Shown: one piece after another, positions 1 to 9,227 of the stretch
Layout: each line of letters opens with the position of its first letter
Numbering within the stretch: position 1 is the first letter of the stretch
Assembly (NCBI RefSeq): GCF_002217985.1
Contig: NZ_BCMI01000023.1
Location: 1 to 41,623, forward strand
DNA: 41,623 bases
Source of the DNA: Secundilactobacillus pentosiphilus
GTDB lineage: Bacteria > Bacillota > Bacilli > Lactobacillales > Lactobacillaceae
Reading direction: 5' to 3'
Notes under the pieces: model-generated
Seen by the model: the letters and a program-made list of their open reading frames with translations, nothing else
The model's database searches: none
Told to the model about the DNA's origin: nothing
Program-made: the position numbers and the translations under genes

Positions 1-1287
1 GAACATGTTGGTCTTGTAAGCTTCCACGCCGGGTTGGTTAAATGGATTAATACCGTTTAAATAACCTGAAATGGCAACAGCAACTTCAAAGAAGTAAATT
101 AAGTAACCCAATGTATATTCTGATTGATCAGGAATGTGAACACTCATATTAGGTACGTTACCATCTGTGTGGGCTAACGTCACACCTTGGAAGGCTTTGG
201 TATTAGCAAAGTGCATGGTTTCACCCTCAAGATATTTCAAGCCATCCAGATTTTCATCTTCCTTAGGAATATCAATATCATGATTTGGCTTGTCAACGAA
301 AACAACGGTTTCCATCAAATTACGAAGCCCTTCTTGGATGTATTGTCCCAAGGAGTGCAAATCAGTTGAGAAGTTAGCTGATGACGGGTAAATCCCCTTT
401 TCGTTTTTACCTTCTGATTCACCCATTAACTGCTTCCACCATTCAGCAAAGTACTGCATATTAGGCTCGTAATTTTCTAGCAATTCAGTGGTGTAACCCT
501 TCCGGTAAAGGATGTTCCGGTAGGCAGCGTACTGGTACGCTTCGTTCTTAGTTAAGTCTGAATCAGTATACGTATCCATTGCGTCTGCAGCACCAATCAT
601 TAACTGATCAATGTCTGCACCGGAAGCGGCAATCGGCAGCAACCCAACGGCAGTTAATACTGAGTAACGGCCACCGACACCATCCGGGATGACGAAGGTT
701 TCGTAACCAGCAGCGTCAGCCTCCTGCTTAAGTGCGCCGCGCTTTTTATCAGTGGTTGCATAGATACGCGACTTAGCACCATCTTCACCATACTTTTTAA
801 CCAGCAAGTCCTTAAAGATCCGGAACGCAATAGAAGGTTCAGTCGTTGTTCCCGATTTAGAAATAACGTTAACTGAGAAATCACGGTCGCCAATCACTTT
901 GATTAAATCATGAACATACGATGGGCTCAGTGAATTCCCCGCAAATAAAATTTGTGGTGCTTCGCGTTGTGCATCTGGCAAATAGTTATAGAACGTTTCG
1001 TGAAGAAAATCAGTGGCCATCTTGGCACCCAAGTATGAACCGCCAATGCCAATTACAACCAAGACCTTCGAATCGGACTGGATCTTTTTGGCGGCTGCTT
1101 TGATCCGCGCAAATTCTTCTTTGTCGTAGTCCTTAGGTAATGTTAACCAATCCCGAAAGTCGCTACCGGCGCCAGAACCCGTTCTTAATTCTTCATCTGC
1201 TGCGGTTACTAACGCTTGCATTTCTCCAAGTTCGTTGTCATGAACAAACTTATCGAGCTTTGAAGCATCAAACAAAATATGTGCCAT
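1..1287 (-). CDS. pgi: Glucose-6-phosphate isomerase (3' end cut by window edge)
   Basis: Interconverts glucose-6-phosphate and fructose-6-phosphate in the cytoplasm. The gene starts at the ATG at 1285-1287, preceded by a GAGGT ribosome binding site, and reads without a stop to base 1. That gives 429 codons of a family that is usually about 450 residues, so only the extreme C-terminus is missing. The N-terminus reads [14 protein letters not shown]. The glycine-rich sugar-phosphate motif [12 protein letters not shown], the SKSGTTTEP motif and the [12 protein letters not shown] family signature are all present in order. It is transcribed alone: glcU ends 78 bases upstream, and a TATAAT -10 box lies in that gap. 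Identification is secure. Confidence 0.97.
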   Translation of the reverse strand, partial: MAHILFDASKLDKFVHDNELGEMQALVTAADEELRTGSGAGSDFRDWLTLPKDYDKEEFARIKAAAKKIQSDSKVLVVIGIGGSYLGAKMATDFLHETFYNYLPDAQREAPQILFAGNSLSPSYVHDLIKVIGDRDFSVNVISKSGTTTEPSIAFRIFKDLLVKKYGEDGAKSRIYATTDKKRGALKQEADAAGYETFVIPDGVGGRYSVLTAVGLLPIAASGADIDQLMIGAADAMDTYTDSDLTKNEAYQYAAYRNILYRKGYTTELLENYEPNMQYFAEWWKQLMGESEGKNEKGIYPSSANFSTDLHSLGQYIQEGLRNLMETVVFVDKPNHDIDIPKEDENLDGLKYLEGETMHFANTKAFQGVTLAHTDGNVPNMSVHIPDQSEYTLGYLIYFFEVAVAISGYLNGINPFNQPGVEAYKTNMF

Positions 1288-1320
1288 TGAACTGTACCTC
1301 ACTTTTATTTTGATAACACC

Positions 1321-1349
1321 ATTATAAACTTTTCTGACCAAAAAATAAA
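1321..1349 (-). promoter_or_regulatory. Likely pgi promoter
   Basis: On the minus strand a perfect TATAAT (1321-1326) lies 33 bases upstream of the pgi start. The -35 region at the 17-bp position (TTTATT, 1344-1349) is weak. The assignment rests on the -10 box and its position. Confidence 0.5.
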
Positions 1350-1364
1350 TGGACTATACCATGA

Positions 1365-2216
1365 TTATTTTAGCATCCCAAGAATCACACTACCGACAAT
1401 TACCAAAAGTGAACCAACGGTGATATAAACCATTTCGCGCTTAGTCTTCTTTTCACCTAAGAGCAGAATGCTACCGAATGTCGAAATAATAATGCCGCTT
1501 TGAGCTAAGGAATAACTGATTGCCAAGCCAATTGCTGGAATTGACATAAACATAAAGAAATTACCAATACCCCATGACAACCCAGTGACGATATTCTTCA
1601 CCATTGGTTTACCAAACGGTTTAGCGCGGGCCGCAAATAGCAAGGCCCCTAAGACCATCCCCACTGATTGAGGCAGAAAAATTGCTTTTGAGTTGACACC
1701 GGAAGAGTTGACAATCACCGTATACAACGTGTACCCAATTGTCGAGAAGATGATTGCCCGTACACCAGCACCAGGGTTATATCCCGTTCGGGGAACACTA
1801 GCACGGTCTCGTAACGAAGTAAATACAATACCCACAATCAAAACAACCATAGCAGTCGTTCCCAACGTTAACATTCTGGTAGTCGTCCATTCATGGAACA
1901 AGAGAACCCCTGCTAACGTCGTACAAACTAACTGCAATCCAGTTGAAACCGGAATCGTTACCGAAATACCAATCGCTTTCATAGACTGAAATTGCTGGAA
2001 CTGACCCACGGCCCAAAAAAGGCCAGATAAAATACCAATCATCCAAACAAAACTAGTTAAGTGAGGATGAAAATATAACACACTAAAAATGCCGAAGAAG
2101 AGAGCCCCAATCGTCATTCCAAGAGTTTGCTGGTAGGAAGAGCCACCCATCTTCCCACTAATTAATCCAATGCTCCCCCAACAAATCGCGGGGATTAAAG
2201 CTAAAAGTATTGCCAT
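1365..2216 (-). CDS. glcU: GRP-family sugar uptake protein (GlcU/RbsU type)
   Basis: A 283-residue integral membrane protein with about ten hydrophobic segments along its whole length, matching the glucose/ribose porter family (GRP) of the drug/metabolite transporter superfamily. Members take up glucose or ribose by proton symport without phosphorylation. The start is set at the internal ATG (2214-2216), which reads MAILLALIPAICWGSIGL, because GGAGTG lies 7 bases before it. The longer reading from 2240 has no such site. A cre box lies between the likely promoter and the start, so CcpA control is expected. The sugar specificity cannot be read from the sequence. The neighbouring pgi would act on glucose entering this way after phosphorylation. 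Confidence 0.85.
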   Translation of the reverse strand: MAILLALIPAICWGSIGLISGKMGGSSYQQTLGMTIGALFFGIFSVLYFHPHLTSFVWMIGILSGLFWAVGQFQQFQSMKAIGISVTIPVSTGLQLVCTTLAGVLLFHEWTTTRMLTLGTTAMVVLIVGIVFTSLRDRASVPRTGYNPGAGVRAIIFSTIGYTLYTVIVNSSGVNSKAIFLPQSVGMVLGALLFAARAKPFGKPMVKNIVTGLSWGIGNFFMFMSIPAIGLAISYSLAQSGIIISTFGSILLLGEKKTKREMVYITVGSLLVIVGSVILGMLK

Positions 2217-2255
2217 GAAATTCACTCCGTTCTCTTTCATACCTTAAAATATTTT

Positions 2256-2269
2256 TGAAAGCGCTTTAT
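2256..2269. promoter_or_regulatory. cre box upstream of glcU
   Basis: TGAAAGCGCTTTAT matches the CcpA operator consensus (TGWAANCGNTNWCA) except at the last two positions and contains the palindromic core AAAGCGCTTT. It lies 40 bases upstream of the glcU start and just downstream of a possible -10 (TATAGA on the minus strand, 2280-2285). That position suits repression in glucose. Confidence 0.65.
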
Positions 2270-2307
2270 TATTTTCACATCTATATTAGTTTACTCGATT
2301 TTGATCT

Positions 2308-2337
2308 AAAAAAAAAGGATTATCTGAAAAATCCTTT
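2308..2337 (-). terminator. Terminator after the histidine kinase gene
   Basis: On the minus strand, AAAGGAT pairs with ATCCTTT around a 10-base loop, followed by a run of T. It lies 28 bases beyond the kinase stop codon. Confidence 0.75.
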
Positions 2338-2364
2338 AATCTTAATCATTTTCTAAAACGACAC

Positions 2365-3828
2365 TCATTTTTTCGCAGCCTTTTGATTGGGGAAAATAAC
2401 GGTAAACGTGGTCCCCTGATTCGGTTTGCTGGTAACTTCAATTTTACCGTCGTGCAGCAAGACTAGCTGGTGAACGATAGCCAGTCCCAGCCCTGATTCA
2501 CCATACTTGGTGTTGGTACGCGAGGGGTCGGCTTTATAGAAACGATCCCAAATATTGGCTAACTGTTTCTTCGTCATCCCAATACCCGTATCAGAAATTT
2601 TAAAAATAGTTTCCTGATAACCGCGCTGTGCCAGAATCACGATTTGACCATTCTCGGTAAACTGAATGGCATTTTGAGTAATATTAAACATGATTTGAAC
2701 AAACCGGTCATAGTCCGCGAACACTTCGATATCAGCACCGCCTTGAATGCTGATGGTATCGTTTTTCGCGGCCGCCTTTTGAGCAAGCTGTTTAGCCAAC
2801 CGGTTTAGCGTGTCAATCGCATTGAACTGCTGTTTATTCAAACTAATCTGATTATTGCGAATTTTTTCGTAATCCAAGTTCTCATTAACTAAGCGAATCA
2901 GCCGATTCGTTTCATTTCTCATCAAATCAATGCTTTGTGCCTTGCTTTCTTCCGGAATTGCATCGTAAGCCAAGCCCTCCAATAACCCGTTGATCGTCGT
3001 TAACGGCGTTCGCATCTCATGGGCCGCATCAGCCATAAATTCCTTACGGCGCTGCTCTTGACGCTGAATTTCTTCTTTAGATTCCTGCAGGGAACGTGCC
3101 ATATTATTGAAATCATTGGCTAAATCGTCGACTTCATCACGATTCTTACTTGGCACTTGCACATCGTAATTCCCCTTTGCAATTTGGTTCGTGGCTCTTC
3201 GAAGACGGTCAATTCGTAATGTCAAATAACGAGCAATAAAGAATGCCAGCAGCATAGCAGCAAAACTAGCCACCAATAACGCTTTGGTCAGGTTAGCGTT
3301 AATTTCAGCAATATTTGAATTGATATTTGAAACGTAAGCCCCCACTTTAACCACTGCTACAAGGTGTTTTTGATTCTTTTGGTCAGTATAAAAATAGGGC
3401 TTTAACACATCCGTCATTGCCGGTTCAACGTGACCGCTATTAACGTGGGCTTGCTGGTCAGTCACTTTTTTGACAACCTTACCCTGCCGTAAGTTTTGCC
3501 AATCAGTCGTTTTTATTTTAGAAATATAAACGTTATCAGGAAAAATAGCCGTGTTATCCCGGTTATAAATCGTAAAGTTAACGGACTGATTTCGTAATAG
3601 TACTTCACTATTCAAAAGCGATTCCGAATCAAAATTAACGTGCTGCGGATTACTCGAAGACACGCGCACAGACTGCTCCACCAAACTGTTTGCATACTTT
3701 TCCAGGCTCGTCCAGGTATTTTGATAGACGTATTGCTTCGTCATTCTGCTAAATGACAGACCTAGTAAAACTAAGACAATGGCAACCATCGATAACAAGG
3801 CTAGTAATTGCTGGTAGACCAGTTTCAT
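2365..3828 (-). CDS. Sensor histidine kinase (EnvZ/OmpR-class system)
   Basis: A 487-residue membrane kinase. Domains in order: a transmembrane segment at about 7-27; an extracytoplasmic sensor region at about 28-180; a second transmembrane segment at about 183-203; a HAMP linker at about 204-256; a HisKA domain with the phospho-acceptor His270 in AAHEMRTPL; and a HATPase domain with the N box NITQNAIQF (about 382-390), G1 box DTGIGM (413-418) and G2 box GLGLA (446-450). All catalytic boxes are intact. It overlaps its response regulator gene by four bases (ATGA), so the two are translationally coupled. The stimulus is unknown. The extracellular region of about 150 residues resembles a PAS-like sensor of cell-envelope kinases, which is inference. 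Confidence 0.93.
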   Translation of the reverse strand: MKLVYQQLLALLSMVAIVLVLLGLSFSRMTKQYVYQNTWTSLEKYANSLVEQSVRVSSSNPQHVNFDSESLLNSEVLLRNQSVNFTIYNRDNTAIFPDNVYISKIKTTDWQNLRQGKVVKKVTDQQAHVNSGHVEPAMTDVLKPYFYTDQKNQKHLVAVVKVGAYVSNINSNIAEINANLTKALLVASFAAMLLAFFIARYLTLRIDRLRRATNQIAKGNYDVQVPSKNRDEVDDLANDFNNMARSLQESKEEIQRQEQRRKEFMADAAHEMRTPLTTINGLLEGLAYDAIPEESKAQSIDLMRNETNRLIRLVNENLDYEKIRNNQISLNKQQFNAIDTLNRLAKQLAQKAAAKNDTISIQGGADIEVFADYDRFVQIMFNITQNAIQFTENGQIVILAQRGYQETIFKISDTGIGMTKKQLANIWDRFYKADPSRTNTKYGESGLGLAIVHQLVLLHDGKIEVTSKPNQGTTFTVIFPNQKAAKK

Positions 3829-4568
3829 GACTTGTCAGCCCCAGTATCATCAAACTTATAGCCAACTCCCCAAACCGTTTGAATAATCTGCGGACCGACT
3901 TTTTCAATTTTCTGGCGCAGCTTTTTGATGTGTGCATCAACTGTCCGTTCATCCCCGTAGTATTCGTAGTCCCAGACTAGCTGCAAGAGCTGTTCACGAG
4001 AAAATACCTGCCGGGGCTTTTGCGCTAATGTTCGCAGCAAATCAAACTCCTTAGGGGTTAGATCATTAATCTGCTTACCGTTCAAAAAAGCTTCCCGGGT
4101 CTTACTATTTAGCTGGAACTTACCGGTATCAATATCAAACTTTTCTTCTTCATTCACTGCAGCCAAGGGCACTGGTTCATGCTCGGCTACTTTACCGCCA
4201 ATCTTAGCACGCCGATCCAACGCCTTGATCCGGGCAATCAACGTGATTGGGCTAAATGGTTTGGTGACGTAATCATCAGCCCCCATTTCTAAGCCCAGCA
4301 CTTGGTCACTTTCAGAATCACGCGCCGTCAGCATAATAATCGGAACGGTTGGTGAAACCTTACGGATTTCCGCACTGACCTGCATCCCATCCATTTTCGG
4401 TAAGTTAAGGTCTAAGGTGATCATATCCCAGTCATCCGGGCTCTCATTAAACACCGCAACAGCCTCTTCGCCATCGTAGGCAAAGTGAGCGTCCCAGCCC
4501 TCTTTTTTAAAAAACATCTGCATCATTTCAGATACGGATTTATTATCTTCAACCATTAATATTTTCAT
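3825..4568 (-). CDS. OmpR/PhoB-type response regulator
   Basis: A 247-residue cytoplasmic transcription factor. The receiver domain (about 1-115) has the acidic pocket VEDN, phospho-acceptor Asp53 in TLDLNLP, Thr81 and Lys103 (VTKPF). A linker of about 25 residues leads to a winged-helix DNA-binding domain (about 150-242) with the LTPKEFDLL and RTVDAHIKKLRQKI motifs typical of the OmpR/PhoB family. It is first in a two-gene operon with the kinase. GGAGGATCC lies directly upstream of the ATG. The target genes are not identifiable. Divergence from the Cof-type phosphatase does not by itself imply regulation of it. Confidence 0.93.
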   Translation of the reverse strand: MKILMVEDNKSVSEMMQMFFKKEGWDAHFAYDGEEAVAVFNESPDDWDMITLDLNLPKMDGMQVSAEIRKVSPTVPIIMLTARDSESDQVLGLEMGADDYVTKPFSPITLIARIKALDRRAKIGGKVAEHEPVPLAAVNEEEKFDIDTGKFQLNSKTREAFLNGKQINDLTPKEFDLLRTLAQKPRQVFSREQLLQLVWDYEYYGDERTVDAHIKKLRQKIEKVGPQIIQTVWGVGYKFDDTGADKS

Positions 4569-4781
4569 TTTGGATCCTCCGTCAATCAGTGGCCTCTCAC
4601 ATTGAAGCCGATATCGCCATTCTATTTTAAGTAACCGTTCTCATATCAAAATAAAGAAACTGTTTTGCTCGTATTTACGTACATCAATAAATCATTCGTC
4701 AGATAGACTTCTGTGAATTTATTATAACCGTACCTATTATACTCGAAGTGCGCTATTCATCACAAATCAAATATAAGAATG

Positions 4782-4790
4782 TGCTACAAT
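4782..4790 (+). promoter_or_regulatory. Extended -10 promoter of the HAD phosphatase
   Basis: TGCTACAAT forms an extended -10 element (TGn plus TACAAT) 36 bases upstream of the HAD start codon. No good -35 is seen at the expected distance, as is usual for extended -10 promoters. Confidence 0.5.
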
Positions 4791-4826
4791 CAACATAATA
4801 AAGTAACAGGAAAGGTGAATTGATTC

Positions 4827-5600
4827 ATGACAAAAGCAATCGTCTTTTTTGACTTAGATGGTACACTACTCAATGATAAAACCCAATTAGACCCTGAAGT
4901 GATCAGTGCTATAACACAGTTGAAAACCAACGATGTTCTACCAGTCATTGCAACCGGCCGTAATATTTTCGAAATTAAAAACGTCATTAAACAAACTCAA
5001 ATAGATACCTTAGTTTCCGCTAATGGTGCTTTCATAGTACTGAATGGTAAACCAGTTGATGTTACCGAAATACCAAGAGATGTCATTAAGCGTCTGGCAG
5101 CCCTGGTTAAAAATCACGATGATGCCTACGCAACGTTAAACAACCAAACTGATCGCATCAACCGTATGAACGAAAACGTTAAGAAAGTCTACCACTACAT
5201 TAATAGCCCAATCCCAATCATTGACCCCACTTTCTGGCAGCTCTATCCGGTTCACATGATGCTGATTATTGCTACAAATGAAAACGACAACGATTATACT
5301 GACAGTTTTAAAGACGAGCTAACCTTCTTTAGACAAACACCCTATAGTATTGATGTCGTGGGCCCCGGTGTTTCCAAAAGGGCCGGCATCCAAACACTCC
5401 TGTCACGACACGAGTTTAAAAACGTGCCCACTTATGCCTTTGGTGACGGTAATAATGACCTGCCGATGTTTGAGGTCGTTGACCACACCGTGGCAATGGG
5501 CAACGGGCTAAAGCCGGTTAAAGAGGCCGCTGAGTTTGTCACCACCGCCAACGTCGATCACGGTATCGTCAATGGTCTTAAACACTTCAAGCTCTTATAA
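4827..5600 (+). CDS. Cof-type HAD-superfamily phosphatase
   Basis: A 257-residue cytoplasmic hydrolase. Motif I FFDLDGTLLND is at residues 7-17. Motif II (ATGRN), the conserved lysine (VSKRAG) and motif IV FGDGNNDLPM lie in order, with a C2-type cap between motifs II and III. Cof-type enzymes dephosphorylate sugar phosphates, FMN, PLP or similar small phosphates. The exact substrate cannot be predicted. AGGAAAGGTGAA upstream supports the start. The gene is transcribed away from the two-component operon and ends at a strong hairpin. Confidence 0.92.
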   Translation: MTKAIVFFDLDGTLLNDKTQLDPEVISAITQLKTNDVLPVIATGRNIFEIKNVIKQTQIDTLVSANGAFIVLNGKPVDVTEIPRDVIKRLAALVKNHDDAYATLNNQTDRINRMNENVKKVYHYINSPIPIIDPTFWQLYPVHMMLIIATNENDNDYTDSFKDELTFFRQTPYSIDVVGPGVSKRAGIQTLLSRHEFKNVPTYAFGDGNNDLPMFEVVDHTVAMGNGLKPVKEAAEFVTTANVDHGIVNGLKHFKLL

Positions 5601-5618
5601 AAAAGCCGTAGCCGAATT

Positions 5619-5665
5619 AAAAATACCATGGTTTCCAACAAGATTGGAAACCATGGTATTTTTTT
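5619..5665. terminator. Bidirectional terminator between the HAD gene and the GRE operon
   Basis: A 20-bp perfect inverted repeat (5619-5638 with 5644-5663) around a 5-base loop, flanked by A on the left and T on the right. It can stop the plus-strand HAD transcript and also the long minus-strand GRE operon ending at 5758. Confidence 0.9.
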
Positions 5666-5757
5666 ACCAGCGCTGTTAATTAACTCACACTGACTAGAAG
5701 CGCAGAGCTAAAACTCAAATACTAATGCAGATCTTAGCCATAAATTCATAATTTGCT

Positions 5758-7179
5758 TTACCGAAGCAGACCAAACAAATTCCAAAGAGGGAACATCACT
5801 AAAACAAACCCGGCTACCATTATGCCAAACTTTAACGCCATTTCTTTGAAGAAGTCCTTCATTGTCATCATACCGTAGCCGTACATAATGAGATTCCCGG
5901 CAGATTGGTACGGCAGGAACAGTAATTCACAGGAGTAAAGCAAGCACATACATGCAACCAGCGGGTTAATATTTAGCGAAATTGCAATTTGAGCAAAGGG
6001 TAAGGCTAAGCCGCCTAACATGGCATAGGGCGTCATACAAAAATGAGCAAGCGTACCAATCAGCAGAAATACTAAGCAAATGAACAACATACTTTTCCCT
6101 GCCAAAATCGGGACGATTAAATTTGTCAAAAATGCACCAAAGCCAACGTGGGCACCGACTAAGCCAATACCTAAACAGGAAGCAACAAAGAACAACAACG
6201 GGAAGTCTAACCGTTTTAGCACACTCATTTTTCCAACCCGAATACCCGGCATGAACATCAAAATTGGAACAACAATAAACCCATACACGACTGGTAGTCG
6301 GACAAACATGGCGATACTTAAGTATGCCAAGAGCAGAACAGTCAACAACACACCCTTTTTCTCGGTGGTACTTAACTTTCCTAATTGTTGATATTTTTCG
6401 TCAAACACCCCTTTACGATCATTAAATTTTAAGTCTTTAGTTTTGTAGACTTTAAGTAAAATCAAGAGCGATAGGATGCACCAAATAACAAAGGCACCAT
6501 TGTATATGAAGCCCGTTAGCAAGGAGACTTTAAAACCAGGCCTAACACTGTTCATAGCAGTTTCAATGATGGCAAAGTAGCCAGGATCATACAAGCAAAT
6601 ACAACAGCCCGTTGCCCCAATAGTACCAGCAAAGCAAATTAACGAGGACTCCTTTGATGGTTTCAAGTCCATTGCTTTACAAATACCATAAATCACGGCG
6701 CTGGCAACAAGCCAGCCATTGCTAAACGTTACCACATTTAAAGCAACGCCAATGAAGAAACAGCCAAAGGTAACGCCAGCATAAGTACCGCCACTTTTTT
6801 TGATGACATAGTAAGCAATCCGTCGAAGTAAACCAATATCATCTAGCACATTGCTGAAAATCAAGCCACCACACACCATCCATACGGTTGCACTGGTCCA
6901 AGACCCAAAAGCAACTTGTGGCGATACGATGCCACTAATCATATACAGCATCGGCATCATAATACCCGATACTAGTTTTGGTAATAGCTCCAGTGCAATG
7001 ATGACGATCATAAAAACCGTAATCACCAAAAACACCTTTAAATTGTGGCTAAATGTATGACTGGTCGGTACAAATGCAATCAGAGCTGGCAATAGAATAC
7101 TGATAAACCAACCAATAGCGTTTTTCCACTGGATTTGATGAACTTGAACCTCTGCATGGCGCAACCCCGTTTTCTCCAT
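5758..7179 (-). CDS. SLC13/DASS-like anion permease
   Basis: A 473-residue membrane protein with about 12 hydrophobic segments and the general look of the SLC13 (divalent anion:Na+ symporter) and related ion-transporter group. The usual SNTAT-type signatures are diverged (NVVTFSNGW in the first half), so it need not carry dicarboxylates. AGAGGG upstream supports the start. It is the last gene of the GRE operon, 59 bases after the alcohol dehydrogenase. A role in importing the anionic substrate of the radical enzyme, for example a sulfonate or carboxylate, is inferred from that position. A second, TauE-type transporter in the same operon suggests that one imports and one exports. Confidence 0.75.
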   Translation of the reverse strand: MEKTGLRHAEVQVHQIQWKNAIGWFISILLPALIAFVPTSHTFSHNLKVFLVITVFMIVIIALELLPKLVSGIMMPMLYMISGIVSPQVAFGSWTSATVWMVCGGLIFSNVLDDIGLLRRIAYYVIKKSGGTYAGVTFGCFFIGVALNVVTFSNGWLVASAVIYGICKAMDLKPSKESSLICFAGTIGATGCCICLYDPGYFAIIETAMNSVRPGFKVSLLTGFIYNGAFVIWCILSLLILLKVYKTKDLKFNDRKGVFDEKYQQLGKLSTTEKKGVLLTVLLLAYLSIAMFVRLPVVYGFIVVPILMFMPGIRVGKMSVLKRLDFPLLFFVASCLGIGLVGAHVGFGAFLTNLIVPILAGKSMLFICLVFLLIGTLAHFCMTPYAMLGGLALPFAQIAISLNINPLVACMCLLYSCELLFLPYQSAGNLIMYGYGMMTMKDFFKEMALKFGIMVAGFVLVMFPLWNLFGLLR

Positions 7180-7238
7180 TTTCTGATCCCTCTATTGTGT
7201 TTTAGTACTACCATCCCAACAACCCTTTAAACTCGATT

Positions 7239-8387
7239 TTAAAGCGCTTTCTTATACAATTCAATCACATCTTTAATATTGGTAGATCGTGGATTGGTTG
7301 CAATGTTAGGACTCTTCATCGCATCTTCAGCCATTTCTTGGAACTTATCCTCCGTAACGCCAACCTCAGACAACGTTGTCGGCATGCCTAATGCATCCCT
7401 TAACTTTTTAACTTCGGCAATGAGCATTTCAGGTTCAAAATTAGTGGCTGGTTTTGCAGCAGTCCGAATGTAATTATAAATTTTTTCGTAACGGCCACGA
7501 TCTGTATTCATATTAAATTCGAGAATCGTTGGTAGCAAGATAGCGTTGGCTACCCCATGAACAACGTGGAAATAGGCACTTAGTGGGTGGCTCAAAGCAT
7601 GAACGTCGCCTAATTTGGCCCAAGCAAAGGACATGCCGGCAAAAGTTGAACCTACCATCATGGCGCAAGCGGCATCCTCATCCTGACGATTGGCAACAAA
7701 TGGGCGTAAATTAGGACCAATTAAGGCCATCGCCTTTTCAGCCATTGCATCAGTAAACGGTGAGGCGCTAGTTGAGATGTATGCTTCAATAGCATGAATC
7801 AAAGCATCAATTCCACAAGCCGCCGCGATTGAAGCTGGTGCTGTCATGATCATATCCGGGTCCAAAATGGCATATTTAGGCAACATTTCGTGGCTGATCA
7901 CTGACATTTTATAATTCCGAGCCTCATCCGTGATAACCGCAGACGCAGATACTTCACTCCCGGTTCCGGCAGTAGTTGGTACGGCAATGATTGGTACGAT
8001 TGGACCGGGTACCTTTTGGAGGCCTTCGTAATCGGTAATTTTTCCGCCATAGGCAGCTAAAACACCAGTTGTTTTTGCCACATCCATTGCACTGCCACCA
8101 CCAATTGCGACAATGCTTGTTGCACCGCTTTCCTTATACTTTTGGGTTGCTTCATTAACATTATCAACTGTTGGATTGGGCACTACACCTAAGTAAACCG
8201 TACACTCTAGCCCACCAGCTTCAACAATGTCTTGAATCTTTTTGACAACGCCTAATTTGGCCAAACCTTCATCAGAAATCAGGAAAACATGATCCGATTT
8301 ATTGTCTTTCAAAATTCCTGGTAACTTCTTAAGACTTCCAACTCCAAATTCAATACTTTGTGGCACTTTAAATTCAAAATCTTGCAA
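7239..8387 (-). CDS. Iron-type (group III) alcohol dehydrogenase of the GRE operon
   Basis: A 382-residue NAD(P)-dependent reductase or dehydrogenase. The nucleotide site GGGSAMDVAK is at about 97-106. Metal ligands Asp194 and His198 (CGIDALIHAIEAY) and His263 and His277 (HALSHPL and HVVHG) are all present. The start is TTG at 8385-8387, with GGAGG 9 bases upstream and no ATG available. Relatives in sulfonate pathways reduce sulfoacetaldehyde; others reduce lactaldehyde, hydroxyacetone or 3-hydroxypropionaldehyde. Lying 18 bases after tauE in a GRE operon, its likely job is to reduce the aldehyde or ketone made by the GRE and so regenerate NAD+. That role is inference; the family call is firm. 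Confidence 0.93.
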   Translation of the reverse strand: MQDFEFKVPQSIEFGVGSLKKLPGILKDNKSDHVFLISDEGLAKLGVVKKIQDIVEAGGLECTVYLGVVPNPTVDNVNEATQKYKESGATSIVAIGGGSAMDVAKTTGVLAAYGGKITDYEGLQKVPGPIVPIIAVPTTAGTGSEVSASAVITDEARNYKMSVISHEMLPKYAILDPDMIMTAPASIAAACGIDALIHAIEAYISTSASPFTDAMAEKAMALIGPNLRPFVANRQDEDAACAMMVGSTFAGMSFAWAKLGDVHALSHPLSAYFHVVHGVANAILLPTILEFNMNTDRGRYEKIYNYIRTAAKPATNFEPEMLIAEVKKLRDALGMPTTLSEVGVTEDKFQEMAEDAMKSPNIATNPRSTNIKDVIELYKKAL

Positions 8388-8405
8388 TTTTAAATACCTC
8401 CACTT

Positions 8406-9194
8406 TTAAATAACCGCCATTAAACTAGTTACAAACATATCTCCACCGACGAATAACAGCACAACGTAGACAATCCGTAAAAAGGTTTCCCGATTGATTT
8501 TCTTCAAAAAAGCCATCCCTAAGAAGAAACCGATAGCTGCCATTGGTAACCCAATTAATAAGGAGCTCCAAAGAACAGGAGATGTCGCGGTACCGCCACG
8601 TAACTGAGTAAACGCATTCCAAGTGTTTAAAACAACCCATACCATATTCATGGTGTTCCGGAATTTCTCTTTATCTTTAACTGCTTCAATCGTATATACC
8701 GTGATCAGCGGGCCACCAATAGTAAAGGCGCCGTGGACGACCCCACCTAAAATCAGACAACCATAACGGAAGATCTTTTTCCCGGTGGTATCTTTTGCAT
8801 TTTCATCGTCTGGCTTCTTTAATACAACTGGTTTTATAAGGTGCTTATAGATGTTCATTAAGGCAATCAGCGTTACCATAGCGCCAATAAAGATCTTGGC
8901 CATATTTGGATCCATTGTGTGGAACAAGAAGTTCCCCACTAAAATACCTGGTAAACACAAACCAATTATTTTACCTAAATCTTTCCACGAAACGTTATGG
9001 AACGAACGAATTCCTAAGTAGTATAGAAATGGTAACGTTAGCAACGTACCGTAGGGGACCCCAATTTTGGTACCCAATAGCCCATTGGTAACGGCTGCAG
9101 CAATGACAGTACAACCGAAACCGGTACAACCTTGCACAAAGAAACCAACAATTTGCATTAAACCGACGAGTACATAATCAAAATTAAATGTCAT
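8406..9194 (-). CDS. TauE/SafE-family exporter
   Basis: A 262-residue membrane protein with about eight hydrophobic segments and the repeated glycine-rich family motif, seen as QGCTGFGCTVIAAAV near the N-terminus and GGVVHGAFTIGGPL in the second half. Members are linked to export of sulfite or of organosulfonates such as sulfoacetate. The start is taken as the ATG at 9192-9194, because GGGAGG ends 9 bases before it; the GTG at 9201-9203 would abut the ribosome binding site. It lies directly after the GRE gene. Its presence is the main contextual reason to suspect that the GRE works on a sulfonate and that sulfite or a sulfonate product leaves the cell. Confidence 0.9.
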   Translation of the reverse strand: MTFNFDYVLVGLMQIVGFFVQGCTGFGCTVIAAAVTNGLLGTKIGVPYGTLLTLPFLYYLGIRSFHNVSWKDLGKIIGLCLPGILVGNFLFHTMDPNMAKIFIGAMVTLIALMNIYKHLIKPVVLKKPDDENAKDTTGKKIFRYGCLILGGVVHGAFTIGGPLITVYTIEAVKDKEKFRNTMNMVWVVLNTWNAFTQLRGGTATSPVLWSSLLIGLPMAAIGFFLGMAFLKKINRETFLRIVYVVLLFVGGDMFVTSLMAVI

Positions 9195-9227
9195 CCCAGC
9201 CACCCTCCCTGGCTTTTTTTCAGTTTA

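Noticed and set aside
5619-5665. Perfect 20-bp inverted repeat as a mobile element end
   Set aside because: Position between converging genes with a short loop and flanking A/T runs fits a bidirectional terminator.
7238-7251. cre-like TTAAAGCGCTTTCT at the end of the Fe-ADH gene
   Set aside because: It coincides with the last codons (Lys-Lys-Ala-Leu-stop) and has no promoter beside it; probably chance coding sequence.
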